In this document: piece by piece, positions 47,011 to 59,050 of the stretch
Numbering within the stretch: position 1 is the first letter of the stretch
How the letters are laid out: each line of letters opens with the position of its first letter
DNA from: Mytilisepta virgata
Lineage: Eukaryota; Mollusca; Bivalvia; Mytilida; Mytilidae
DNA length: 64,000 nt
Reading direction: 5' to 3'
Assembly: GCA_028015205.1 (NCBI GenBank)
Contig: CM051511.1
Coordinates: 32,914,001 to 32,978,000, forward strand
Program-made: the position numbers and the translations under genes
The notes under the pieces: model-generated
What the model was told of the DNA's origin: nothing
Database searches by the model: none
The model's input: only the letters and a program-made list of their open reading frames with translations

Positions 47011-48524
47011 CATGCAAGAAGGGAAAGTTAACAATAGGAAAGTCGAAGACATCAGTTTGTCATAAAGTTTAAGCTCTTCATAATATATTTATACTTGAGC
47101 TTACAGATCCGGCTTGCTTTGGATAATGTCAGGGAATTTCGAATGAAGGGTAAGAAAACATATACATACGATAAAGGGTGTGTGACAAAGGGTTTAAATA
47201 TAGATGAAAGAACATTTGTTTTATCAAATATTCATAATGACTCTATTTAGTACTTATTATATGATAGATATATATTATCCAATAAAATCGTTAATGTGTT
47301 AAAGACGAAATAATCAATCAATCAATCAATCAATTTTTTGATGATGCAAAGTTCAAAGGCAAGATTATTTTATCGTTGTCCATGGGATCTGATCATTTAA
47401 TTTATGTTAAAGACTGGTATATTTCCTTTTGACTGTTAATAAGTGAAACGGAATTAGTTAGTTCATCTTTTTCCCTTGATAATTCCTGTTGTGAACTCAA
47501 CATTTTTTTCCCCATTTTATAATTACAAAACACTTTTGAAAAAGCCCCAAAGATTTCTTTTTTATATATCCCTCATTTCACTTCAAAGAGTGTCATTCAA
47601 CGAAAATCCAAATGATTTTTGTTTGTAATTTTGACTGCAGTTGCTCTGTTTATCGGCTTTAATATTTATAGATATACAAGTACTCGATTAAATGAGGAAT
47701 CCTTTCCATGTGCAGTCTTGTGTTGTTTTGTCACCAGTGTCGACTTTTTATGATTTGATTTTCAGATAAGAAATACAAACAATGTGTCAATTTTCCGAGA
47801 AATGACAAAAATGATATAATGGCATTTTTAACTACAAATGCCGTATAAAGTTAAGGTACTTTGATTCTTGTAAGAAAAGTGAAATCACCAGATAAGCTGA
47901 ATATATATAAGAAATACAATGTTAAGCTTTGATTCCTTCAAAATAAGCCACGACTCCACAGGCGGAGTGGTTTTTTACTGAATCAACGCCTATTCAATGT
48001 ATTTCGAATTTAAACCATTCTTGTGTCGTCGACTGTATTTTTTATTAGAGTAATAATTTTCACAGTGAAGACTAGTCACTCATTATCTTTATTATTAAAA
48101 CAAAATTTCAAATCTTTTATTATAAAAAACTGCCATGTTTTTTTCAATATTATAAGAGATAACACACATTTGTCTCTGATAGGATTCACAACGCATTACC
48201 ATCTAGAATAAAAAACTAAAAACGATTTTAGCATGTTTCTTGATTCTAACTACAACCATTCACAATATATAACAAGGAAGGTTGGAACCTCAACCAGGAT
48301 AGGCGGATATTTTTACATAAAAATCATTTGAAGCAAACAATTGTTTGGTTGAAGAAACAAAGGGATCGTTCAGATATCAAAATTAAAATTTAGGGTGACA
48401 TCGCAAGAATATTTTAAATGGAAATGGAGAAAAATGTGTGGCGGGTGAAAAAAATATTGTGTTGGCTAACCATACATGTACATTTATATTTTTGATTTTG
48501 AGCGCAACTCATTCTGTTATTCTC
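47011..48524. other. Intergenic; AATC microsatellite
   Basis: 47310-47334 is an (AATC)n run preceded by GTTAAAGACGAAAT, possibly a SINE tail, though no head was found. GACTCCACAGGCGGAGT at about 47951 is a small hairpin followed by a T-run. Nothing else recognised. Confidence 0.45.
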
Positions 48525-48760
48525 TGATACTAATTCTGATGCACTGATGCAAGAATGTTCACATTTCGCTAATTTTTGTCTAATCTGTAGATTTTATGGT
48601 AAAAAACATGAAAATCAGAAATTATAAACGGCAACGCCGTAGAGCAAATAAAAAATGTCCAAATGACCGAAAATATAGAACCGAAAAACTTGTAACGGAC
48701 AGGAAAATTCATTACCTAAGATGAAACCATTACATCCCTACAATTTTAAATATCAATTTA
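48525..48760 (-). mobile_element. Family B repeat, heavily decayed copy
   Basis: Keeps TTCTGATGCACTGATGCA, TTCACATTTCGCTAATTTT, AATGTCCAAATGACCGAAA and ACTTGTAACGGACAGG in family order. The hammerhead core is destroyed. Confidence 0.5.
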
Positions 48761-51451
48761 GTGGTCAGTACTGACATGCCCACAAAAAGCTGGCTTAGAC
48801 TGTATTTTTCTTTAGTCTTACTTCATAAAATGCTTTTATTTTCATTATTGTTTCTCTAAAATTACATTTATTGCACTTGGAAGGCAACAAATTCCAACAC
48901 GTATTGATGCAGATGATAATTCGATGCAAGTATGTTTTTCTTGCTTTTATAATTGTTTTTTTTATGTTTTGTCCTCCATGAATATACCAGTTTTTACATG
49001 CCAGTAACAATTTGAAGACAACAAACATGTGGTTTCGAGGTATAGAATCTGGAATAAACGTGATTGCATGTCAAACTTTTGTTTCACGTCTAATTTACTT
49101 TGACCGTATGACTAGTTGAAGCTTCGACTGGTTAATTGTAAAATTGAATACAGATGGTCTCATTATTAATAAACTATGAAAAAACCGTACAAAAAATTTT
49201 CTTGTAGTAGATGGGTGTCATTTTCCGTACATTGTATTTATAATACAAACACAGAATAAAATGCAGCATTTCTCCGAAATTCACATAACAGATTCGCTAA
49301 TGACAAAAACGTAGCCTGGCCTAAAAACCTTCCAAATGCTGTAACCATTCAAATTGTTTTATGACGGCTCAAATTCGTATCGTGTCAAACTTGCATTTTG
49401 GACTTGTTATCTAACCTTTATTAACAAATATAAAATCTATATACAGGTACTTTATTGTAGGTCAAATATCTAGCATAATGTAGTCCTTTGAATTCTGAAG
49501 ATGTTTCAACATTAAAAAAAATCCTGTCACCCAAAATGTATTTGTTATTACTTTGAAATTGTGTTAATCAGTCTTGTTTAATTGCAAGGCAGTATAAAAA
49601 TGAAGAACGTAAGTATTAAATAAGACAAAAATGGTCATTTAAGATCAAAAGTGTGTTACTATAGAGCTTTTTTGTTCAATCAAATCAAGTCTTGGATATG
49701 AAATAATAGATAATTTAATGTTGAAGGTGTAAAATGTTTTAGTTAAAGAATGTTTAAGTTACTAATTTAATTGTTTTCGGTTTTCAGTGTTTTTATTTTT
49801 TCTTTCTGGCATTTGGATCTTATTATTTTTTCGGCTCACTACAATTATAACAATATTTAAATAGATTTATATTTTTCAATCAAAGATTACAACTTATGGT
49901 AAATAATTTCTGCTATTCTTTTAACAACATGATCTTCAAAATGGAAACGTCGACATTCTTGTATGTAATTTGTACAAACATTAAAACATGTATAGACACG
50001 GGATGTTTATTAACAAATGTTTAAAATGACCTTGGATGAAATCATGCACTAGAAACTTTCGTGAAGCATTCAGTACTTTCTTTTACGTAAATTGTTCTTA
50101 ATCTAATAAGAAGACTGTAATCTTGTCTTGTTCCTTACCAGTTTCAAAACAATGTACATGTAATTATATTATATCGTAGTCAAATTAATGTTATAAATTA
50201 ATATTCAGTTCTATAATTGTATATGTAATTAACTAAGTTTTTTAATTTTACTGATTAAAATATGGCTATTTTAGGAAAACAAGAGTATCTCTCTTTGTAT
50301 GTTGTTCTGTCCAAGATGAGTGTTTGGTTCTACCTTTTCCGGTCATATTGGCATTCGAACTACACACAGCGGTTATAATTTGCCATTTCTTCATAATATG
50401 GCAATGTAAGGAGGGTAAACATGCCTCCTTAACCAATGAATGAATTTCAATGAAACTTTAAGGGAATCTTTAGTGTTCGTTGCCATTGTGCACATTCTAT
50501 TTTGTTTTTTGATCAGAATGATTTTCGGGTTCACATAGACAAACATGGTAACTCATTTCTTGATATTATTATACATAGTGGGAAATATACATTTTGTGAA
50601 GAACACAAATTATTATGACTCTCCTATTATATAGGTATTTACAAAATATGACATAAAGTCAATAGATGAATGTCCAACCATACAGGAATTTAATGAAATT
50701 TTAGTCATATAAGAATTATAAAAATTAGGTACTTAACGTTGATTCTAGAATCTACGCCATATATGAAAGTTCAAGTCTACATCTGTCACAATCCATACAC
50801 ATAATATGAAATATCTACTCGAACATTTTGAAATACAGTTGCAATTTAGTCCCTCGAAAACACAAGGGACTTACAAAATATTTCGAGCTATATGGTAGTT
50901 CGAGTAATTAAACGTTCTACAAAATAGGAAGGCTGCTGATGGGACTTTGAAAATACAGTAGTTCGAGGTACAAGGGAGGTCGAGTTATTCACTTTTTACT
51001 CTGCAAATCTTATTAGTGTTGCTCAATGCCGAACATTAAACTTCAATTACTGAACATAACTAACACTCACAACTTTACATCATAATTATATAAGCATGTT
51101 GCAAATTACAAGATACTAACCACTGTTTCCAATAGAAAAACACGTTCAGTTTAATTAGTTAATGAGTTTATTGCAAAAACAGCACATGTGACATATATCT
51201 TTAACACACACCTGTGTAGCTTTCCAATAATGTTATAAAATGCTGTATGCATCCCAATAACGAATATCTAGTCAAACACTGAACAGAAAGACTAGATGCT
51301 TTTTATTATTATTATTTTTTTTTTTCAATTCATACTTAGATTCTTATTTTAAAAGATAGCAAGAATAGTCGACGATACACTGCTATCGCAAAGTTCCAAA
51401 GATAATCAGAAATATTTTGGGGATTGCAAAAATTTTGACGTATCAGGAGTA
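48761..51451. other. Intergenic; partner of the 45715 repeat, nothing else
   Basis: 48950-49080 is the diverged partner of 45715-45870. The rest is AT-rich and unremarkable. Confidence 0.45.
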
Positions 51452-51705
51452 ATGATAGATTCTATGATACCAGTTGTGATGCACAAGATATTCACATTTC
51501 GTCGATTTAAGACTCATCAGTTGTGCTAAAAGCCTAAAATGTTGAACGCTTTAACAATTACCTAGAATATTGAAGAGCACATTCAAAAAATTACAAAATC
51601 ACGAAAGCATAAAGTTATAACTATCTATGGACAGGGCTATGCACGAAGGAGACACTCTTTAGTTTTTAAAAGAATTTAACATTTTTGTAACAGCAAATTT
51701 AAAGT
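51452..51705 (-). mobile_element. Retrozyme-like repeat, family B, best-preserved copy
   Basis: The plus strand runs GATAGATTCTATGATACCAG, TGATGCACAAG, the hammerhead, GCTAAAAGCCTAAAATGTTG, CTATCTATGGACAGGGCTAT, GCACGAAGGAGACACTC and TTTTTGTAACAGCAAATTTAA. On the minus strand this puts the ribozyme near the 3' end with about 30 nt after the cleavage site, the same plan as family A. Confidence 0.78.
51481..51526 (-). ncRNA. Hammerhead ribozyme B3, predicted intact
   Basis: Minus strand: stem I GCACAA/TTGTGC (six pairs), CTGATGA at 51520-51514, stem II GTC/GAC (three pairs), GAAA at 51500-51497, a short stem III (ATG with TAT around TGAA) and cleavage triplet ATC, so the predicted site is 51487/51486. 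All core bases are canonical. Stem III is very short, as in many animal type I hammerheads, which may cleave better as dimers. Confidence 0.78.
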
Positions 51706-54700
51706 ATCGATTTAGATACTTACATGCTTACCATTCCGGATCACCATATGTCACTACTAGTTTTTAGTTGGAGTTCACATTACTAGTTTCTGTGGTGTCT
51801 TGTTTAAATCATGTTTATTTTATTATATGTTTGTTTATTCTTTTTAGTTCCATTCTCATTAGTTTGTCTTGCTTTTGCATTTCAATCTTGCGGACTTTTC
51901 CTACTGTTTTGTCGCTTTGTTATTATTTTGTCGATATTTAGAATAATTAAAGAGTTGTAAACATAAAACTTCCAATATTTATTTCAGATAGGTGAAAAAT
52001 ATAAGACAGCAATGTTAAATATGAAGTAGATGTCCCGTAGGTACGAAATCATTACCTACCTTATCATTCATTCTTTACACCAACAATGTTGATGTGACCT
52101 TTGGTTGCTGAGAACTCTGGGCAAAAAGATTTATGTGCCAAAAATAAGAAATCTGATCCCCGCTTACATCTTATCATGGTCATGCTTCACACTAACTATA
52201 TGAATTAGTTTTATTCTATAGATGCTGGGGGTTCGCGACAAAGAATCATAAAGTATACATAGCGAATGTGGCGGCATTGTTAAAAGTAGCGATTCTATCT
52301 TACAAAGTATCATGATAATGCCTCACATCAACTAAATTAGTATACACAACTAGTTCTTGAGAATTTGAGACAAAAACTATAATACAAATATAATTATAAC
52401 AAATTGCATGCAAATATAAATTTATATTAAAGCAAACATTTAGAACTGACCACTGATAACCTCCAACTTCTTGCGAAGTTGTTTTGTCTATAGTAACAAA
52501 AGTCAAATTAATATTATAACGCACAAGTAAGTCACTAGCAATTTATCAATAGAAATAGCAGGTGTGGTACTTCCTTTCGATTAATTGTTGTCATTTTATC
52601 TTGATAACTAACTTGGGTAGTTGGATACTTCCGTAATATTAATAGTGGTATTAAATGAGTATTTAAGCATATGTTTCATGAATAAGATATCCATGCTTTT
52701 CACAGGTTGTCTTGCAGTACGTTTGAACTTAAAACAGGTGGTAGCTTTGTCTTTGTTAATTTTATTTTGAAACATCTTATTTCAGGGTTTTGATCAGGGA
52801 TTCTACACAATATATATTGCACAAAAACCTTTCATTGATTACACTGAGATTAATTAATGACAAAGAAATGATTACATTTATCGAGTGACAGCTTGCAAAT
52901 TAATAAAAACAAACACTCCGAAATATAGCATTATTACTAACTATATATCACAAAAGCATATGATATATAACGTTCGTCATATTTTGATAAATGGAACATG
53001 TTTTAAAGCGATAAGCTCGTCATTAAATAAAATTGAACATGTTGTATAGTTACGTTTCGAATCATCAAATTAAGGGGGTACACAAAACTGTGACTAAAAC
53101 TGATTTGGCTCGTTTCATTTTCATAAAATTTTAACGAAATATTCACTTTGACCTGTTAACAAAAACATAAAAATTTCAAGAAATTTGAACCACACAATTT
53201 ACGGGAATAATTTCATTGGATATATAACACTAATTTTGATCATTGAGAAGCTTAATTTCTCTTTATCAGTATTATGGTATTAAAACATTCAGTTGATTTT
53301 TAAAGAGTTAACTCCTTTAGGTGTTTTGTGCCCCTTAATTAAATGTGACAATTAGGTCAACTATCATTTTACATAACACTTTGCAGAATAATAGTGGGAA
53401 TTCTGCAATGACGAAAACACCCGAAAATGGCTTCAAAAATTTTTAAAAAATGTCGAATCCTGAACACAATGGAAAACAAAGATAAAATCATCAATACACT
53501 GTTTTAAAACAATATGCAATGTACAATAACTGGAGAAAATGTAAAGATTCATACAGGTCTGTCTTGTTAGTCGTCACTACTAATGACAACGTGTCTGACG
53601 GCAGTTAGCTTGTGATGTAAAAGCTAAGAGGTGGCGAAATGCATAATTAAGAATTGTCAATTTGCTTGCCCAAGGTCAACGGGTTGTCTTCAAGAGCTGA
53701 TACTTTTAATGTCTATACAATGCCCGCCAAGATGTAACCAATTACCATGGAGGTGGTGTAAAACTCAACTTCAGCATACCTTAATTATTGCAACAGGCAG
53801 TATTAAATTTGCATTGAAATGGGAGATTCTGCTCCAAGCATGATTATTTTACTGTTCTACATAGTTGTCGAAATTATAAACTCTTGGATAACAGAACAAT
53901 TGTTGGATTTTATATCAGTTATTGACTCTGCTTTTCCTGTATGTATTGGATATAACCCTGAGGGCGTTCGCCCGATATGGGCGTATCCAGTTTAAACTTT
54001 GATACTTTGCAAATAACAGATTTTAATAATTTAGAAGAGGTCTTTGGGGAATTAATATAGTGCGGGATATCTGGTTATATTTTTTGGCATCGTGATATAA
54101 ATATTAATATTTCCTTACCTCTATCTGTTTTATACCAACGTTTCTCCATATTACGTGTACATCATTTTTATCTCCATTGCCCTATTGTAACTATTACTAT
54201 TATCGAAGCCAGTTACTTTGAACACGCTTACATTTGGAACAATTTTTGCTCCCGGACAAGACGCTCTATGATAATGTTGTAAACAGAACATTGTCAATAT
54301 GAGGATAAACTGCGAACAAATGTCATATTTGCACTACCGTTATGCTACGCAATATAATGGAAAAAAAATTAAGCGGAAAAACAACTACAATTTTTTATAT
54401 CAACAAATGTAATTGTTCTGAAATCTTACTCTTTTCCTGTAGGACACAATATTAATACATCGTTTTGACGCAATCGACTTAAATAAATAAACCCAGCTAT
54501 TATATATTTTATCGTCGATTGTTACAGTATAAATATTCGATTATCAGTCATATGCTACGACTTAATTTCACATGTTGATTGGGGAATGTCGTTGATTCAA
54601 CTTTCGGCGTTATATAATTAAAATAAACGTGTCAATTTCATTTCTACCACCAATCATCAGATCGTAATTAAATTATATGCCTCATATGATGATAAAAGCG

Positions 54701-55919
54701 TGTTGTGTAGCACTAGTCTAAAAATATTAAAATATAATGCGTCAACTTTCATCCCCAGATTTCAATAGTTTTAACATCAGATTTTAAATTTTTGGATTAG
54801 TCCGTTTTACTCGAAGGAGGATTTCCAAAATTGGTATACATGACAATGAATGTAAATGAACGGCATTTTTTGAAGATTTGGAAAGTTCAGACCTTTGGAA
54901 TATGCCTGTTTGTTCTTGACGGGGTCCTCCAGAAGTGTTATATAAATGTATATTGTTTATATAATAACGAAAGTTTCGATAATACATACTGAAGGAACAA
55001 ATAATTATATTGCAAATGGCATTGTTTTTTTTTTTTTTTTTTTTTTTTGGTGCGGGGGTTCTTTTTTTGTATATAAAACTATAGGTAGTAATTAAGTCCT
55101 CAATAATGTCTTCTCATTTCATAGGCTGTAAACCGGGGAATTTTCGCGACAGTTTTTCTTTCACTAATTTGAAGAGAATATTGACTCAATATTTTTACTC
55201 GATTTTTTTCACTGTATGGATTGGGAGGAGCTTAGGTGGTTTGAATAATAAGAAGAGAGGCAATAAAGGGTTACAAATATAACTTTCATTGATAGTTATA
55301 AGTCTAGTTATAATCAATGACCCGTGCATACATGTGTCTGCTGCATTATGTGTATTGGTATTGACAGTTTTCAGAACTATTTTTAAACACAATGTACAAA
55401 AATATATAGATGAATGAAATACCGTAAATTGGGATATATTGGCTGTGGTTATATTTTTGTTTATTTGGCGTTTGTTTCCAAACCGCCAAAATTAAACAAA
55501 CCAAAATAAAAATAATCCAAAAAATAAACTTTTAAAATATTTCAGATTCTAGTTCATTTAATTATATGTAAAAATCATTAATTGTGATTATAGCTGCAAT
55601 ATTTTGATTCATTTTAATAAATTACTGTAATCATATTTGTAAAATAAAAACAAAGGAATGATTTGATTTTATCAGTTTTCAATCAACAGGTTGTAGTGAC
55701 AACATTATTAGCATTTAATCATGCAGATCAGAAAATATTACCATAATTTTATTCAATTTTAATTTTTATTTATTGTTTAATTTTTTTCGAGAGGGCCAAA
55801 TTTAATCACAGTACTGACACAAAGTGCCAAATTTTAAAGCACCAAAATTTAACGATCATGTTTTTAGCAAAAAGCGCCAAAAATATCGCTCCACCAACAT
55901 ATCCCGATTTACGGTATCT
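51706..55919. other. Intergenic, nothing recognised
   Basis: About 4.2 kb, AT-rich, with a 25-nt poly-T near 55025. A 70-residue frame at 53631 has no motif or splice context. Confidence 0.5.
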
Positions 55920-56082
55920 TTTATACCAATTTTGATGCACATTTTGTCAATTTACGACTCATAGGTTGTGCACAATGCCTAAAATGTTGAAACCTAAAAC
56001 CACAATCGAAAACGTCGAAGAGTAAATTCAAAAATGCCAAAATGACCAAAAGGGATAAAGCCAAAACCATCTAAGGACATTA
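55920..56082 (-). mobile_element. Family B repeat, ribozyme disrupted
   Basis: Family order is retained (TTTTGATGCAC, CAATTTACGACTC, TTGTGCACAATGCCTAAAAT, AATGACCAAAAGGGATAAAG, AACCATCTAAGGACAT), but the core CTGATGA is CCTATGA and GAAA is CAAA with a deletion. Inactive. Confidence 0.65.
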
Positions 56083-56855
56083 TTAGATAGCTTAAAATAC
56101 ATTGATTCCTCTTGTTTTCTTTGTATCAAACTGACACTACTGAATAAAGTTCAGCAATGTTTATAATGGGAGTATACATAGAATAAAATCGAACCGTATG
56201 CAAATCGTATGCAAAATAGTCCAGTTCAATAAAATAGAGTAATTCTAATCCTAATGTTTTCGTGTTTACCTATATGTATGTCTACCTAAAATGAATGTAC
56301 GCAAATTTATACCATTTTTGACGGTTATGTAATGCACGAAAATGTAATGCAAAGATCCCTTTTACATTGATTATGTTTTGATTATTTCATTATCTTTCTG
56401 CCTTTCTGCTATAATACCAAAGCAGATTGTGAAATTTTCACTTAATAAAAAAGAGAATTATATTTCTCTTCTTAAATGCCAGAAATGAAACATACGGCTT
56501 TATCTACTTATTTTTTTAACTGTTTGATGTCCGTCGTAATTAGCAGATCAAAGATAGTGTTTTGATAAGAGCGAATTTACTTTGACTTCAATGGAATCGC
56601 AATTAATGTGCCTACATTCATCTTTTAAATATTCATTTTTGCTGCAAATAACCTCTGTCAGATTCGGGTTAGTCAGTTTGGAACTACTGTTTAATCTAAT
56701 TAAAAATACCTTGAATCTTAATAATGTTATGCACGTCAATGATAGATTTGATTAGCGATTTATGTTTGATTCATATCACTAGATTCCTATAACTTTTACA
56801 TATATCATCTGCATGTGTGGTAAGAAGCTAAGTAATATCAATTAAATATCGAGGA
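56083..56855. other. Intergenic, nothing recognised
   Basis: AT-rich sequence without coding signal. Confidence 0.45.
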
Positions 56856-57310
56856 AAGAATACTAGGGCAATAGGATAGTTGGCAAATTCGAAGACTAAA
56901 ATCAAAAGAATACTAGGGCAATTGGACAGTGGGCAAATTCAAAGACTAAAATCCACAGAATACAAGGGCAATAGGACAGTGGGCAAATTCAAAGACTAAA
57001 CTCAAAAGAATACTAGGGCAATAGGACAGTGGGCAAATTCACAGATTAAAATCCAAAGAATACAAGGGCAATAGGACAGTGGGCAAATTCAAAGACTAAA
57101 CTCAAAAGAATACTAGGGCAATAGGACAGTGGGCAAATTCACAGATTAAAATCCAAAGAATACTAGGGCAATAAGACAGTAGGCAAATTCAAAGACTTAA
57201 ATCCAAAGAACACTAGGTCAATAGGATAGTGGGCAAATTCAAAGACTGGAATCCAAAGAATACTAAGACAATAATACAGTGGGCAAATTCAAAGAGTAAA
57301 ATCCAAAGAC
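56856..57310 (-). repeat. 50-bp tandem array continuous with an RT 3' UTR
   Basis: Nine copies of a 50-bp unit, AGAATACTAGGGCAATAGGA / CAGTGGGCAAATTCA / AAGACTAAAATCCAA. Two sub-variants (CAAAGACTAAACTC and CACAGATTAAAATCC) alternate in the middle. At 57300 the last unit runs straight into the minus-strand 3' UTR of the neighbouring RT fragment, so on the minus strand the array is the 3' tail of that element. Confidence 0.92.
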
Positions 57311-57560
57311 AAGGCAGTGACATCGTGACAACACCAGCATAGCAAACAAATACTAAAAGACACAACCAAAGGACTAAATACATAGCAAACAAAAAAAGAA
57401 GCAGAACAAGAACGCACAAAGAATAAATCACATGTAATGTGATTTCCCACCCGAAAAAGCGGAAGTGACATCAGGTGCTCCAGAAGGATAAACATATCCT
57501 TCTCTAGTAATGGTACCCGTAACACTGCAAGTGAGGAAAATCCAGCAGAGTGTCATGTCC
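57311..57560 (-). mobile_element. RT-type retroelement 3'-UTR fragment, third subfamily
   Basis: Minus strand: TATCCTTCTGGAGCACCTGA, TGTCACTTCCGCTTTTTCGG and then a T/G-rich tract (GTGTCTTTTAGTATTTGTTT) follow the same plan as the other RT 3' UTRs (GGAGCACCTGA block then T/G-rich tail) with different detail. No coding part; it ends into the 50-bp array. Confidence 0.55.
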
Positions 57561-57599
57561 GGCGAAATGTCATTTACAGTTATACGTGAAGTCTAAGTG

Positions 57600-58063
57600 A
57601 ATATATTTACTCTCATTTTGGAGATATATACTTTGTATTGATCAATGAAGTCAAAAATAGCTATTATTGGCAAATGCATTTTACAGAGCTCGATATTAAG
57701 GATACCAAAGACACTGTCAATTCTGCATCTTATATTGACCTTCACCTCGAAACTGACACCAGAGGAAGGCTGAATACAAAACTTTACGACAAACGGGATG
57801 AATTTGACTGTCCAATTGTCAACTTCCCATTTTTGAGCGCCAACATTCCAGAAGCGCCAGCGTATGTATTGTATATTTCACAACTAATACGTTATTCCAG
57901 AGCTTGTGACATATACATTGACTACCTGAGCATAGCCCGGCTCCTGACAGAAAAGTGTGGCAGACAGGGGTATGTTGTTCCTAAGTTGGAGTCATCCTTA
58001 TTAAAGTTTTATGGACGTCATCATGACTTGGTTGACAGGTATGAAAAACTGTTACCCAAATGA
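57600..58063 (+). pseudogene. Reverse-transcriptase ORF, C-terminal remnant
   Basis: The frame is open from about 57600 to a TGA at 58061-58063 with no true ATG start (57638 is TTG), so this is a 5'-truncated piece. It reads FTELDIKDTKDTVNSASYID, LHLETDTRGRLNTKLYDKRD, NFPFLSANIPEAPAYVLYIS, QLIRYSRACD and KFYGRHHDLVDRYEKLLPK. These blocks are the region after the catalytic YxDD box in a mobile-element RT family abundant in bivalves and other invertebrates (recognised from memory). The catalytic palm is missing. The clade (Penelope-like or non-LTR) is not assignable from this part. At about 150 codons it is the longest RT coding remnant in the window and uninterrupted, so fairly recent. Confidence 0.8.
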
Positions 58064-58170
58064 AAATGAACCTGTTCCATTGACATGATTGATGTTGCCC
58101 CTTCCTCATACAGGATTTGACACAGGCAGCATGGCGGGTGTCTTGCAGGTAGCAAGCCCTGCTAATTATT
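58064..58170 (+). mobile_element. 3' UTR of the RT remnant
   Basis: CCTGTTCCATTGACATGATT, CCCTTCCTCATACAGGATTT, GCAGCATGGCGGGTGTCTTG and CAGGTAGCAAGCCCTGCT correspond to the second-subfamily 3' UTR at 11183 and 35705, breaking off just before the GGAGCACCTGA block. Confidence 0.7.
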
Positions 58171-58682
58171 TAATGAAAAAATATTACCTTGACTTAAAAA
58201 TCATGTACATGATTAAATGAAGCAATATTAGATATTTACAATACAAAATTGGGGCTTAGAAATAATCTATTAAATACAGAATACAAACTCACCGTCTAGT
58301 CTAATTTTGAGGTAATAGCTAGCGATTACCTTGGTTTTTATAATGTGTATTATACACCAGAGTGTCAGGATAGATAAGGAGGTTTGTTTTGGTCAGATGC
58401 ATTATTCTAATGTCGAATGAAAGGAGATACATAATCTCACTTACAGCCAAAAATTCGTTTTGGTTTTGAATGACCTTCACGTTGAAAAATGGCGTTAATT
58501 TGTGCAAATTGGTGTTAAAACTGTCTCCAAAAGCGATATTGAGGTATGTAGAAAATTGTTCAGTAACTTACTTAGGTATTATTCAAAGATCTTAAGAGAC
58601 CATATACCAGGCTATCCCTCCAGAGAATTTGAAAGGTTTTAGGCGACTTTTGGAAAATGGCCCTACTTCTTTGGTTTCAGAG
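58171..58682. other. Intergenic, nothing recognised
   Basis: AT-rich sequence without coding signal. Confidence 0.4.
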
Positions 58683-59050
58683 TTTTTATATTGTACTCGT
58701 ATGGACTGGACATATTGTAATAGATAACGAATCAAATAATATATGCTTTGGAAATTTGGCAAATTTGGTACAATTTGACTCTTCTTAAAATTTGAAAGAA
58801 GGGAATTTTTGTATTTCCAAAACAGAGCCGTCTAGCGGTATCGGGGGATATAATCCAAATTTACGTTTCAGTGTGTTTATATTGTACTCATATGGTCTTG
58901 ACCTATTGTAAGATTACGAATCAAATATGTGCTTTGGGAATTTGGCAAATTAGGTACAATTTTACTCTTCTTAAAATTTGAAAGAAGGGAATTTTCGTAT
59001 TTCCAAAACAGAACCGTCTAGCGGTATCAGAGGGAGATAATCCAAATTTA
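58683..59050. repeat. Tandem duplication, ~191-bp unit
   Basis: Two copies of TATATTGTACTCGTATGG, GCTTTGGAAATTTGGCAAAT, CTTCTTAAAATTTGAAAGAA, TATTTCCAAAACAGAGCCG and TCTAGCGGTATCGG. The word TATATTGTACTC starts at 58687 and 58878, so the period is 191 bp. The copies are about 90% identical by eye. Confidence 0.9.

Noticed and set aside
47945..47975. Hairpin followed by T-run as a terminator
   Set aside because: Bacterial-type terminators are not expected here, and no transcript or pol III gene precedes it.
54625..54665. Minus-strand CTGATGA with a GAAA downstream
   Set aside because: The intervening bases do not form stem II and there is no stem I partner.
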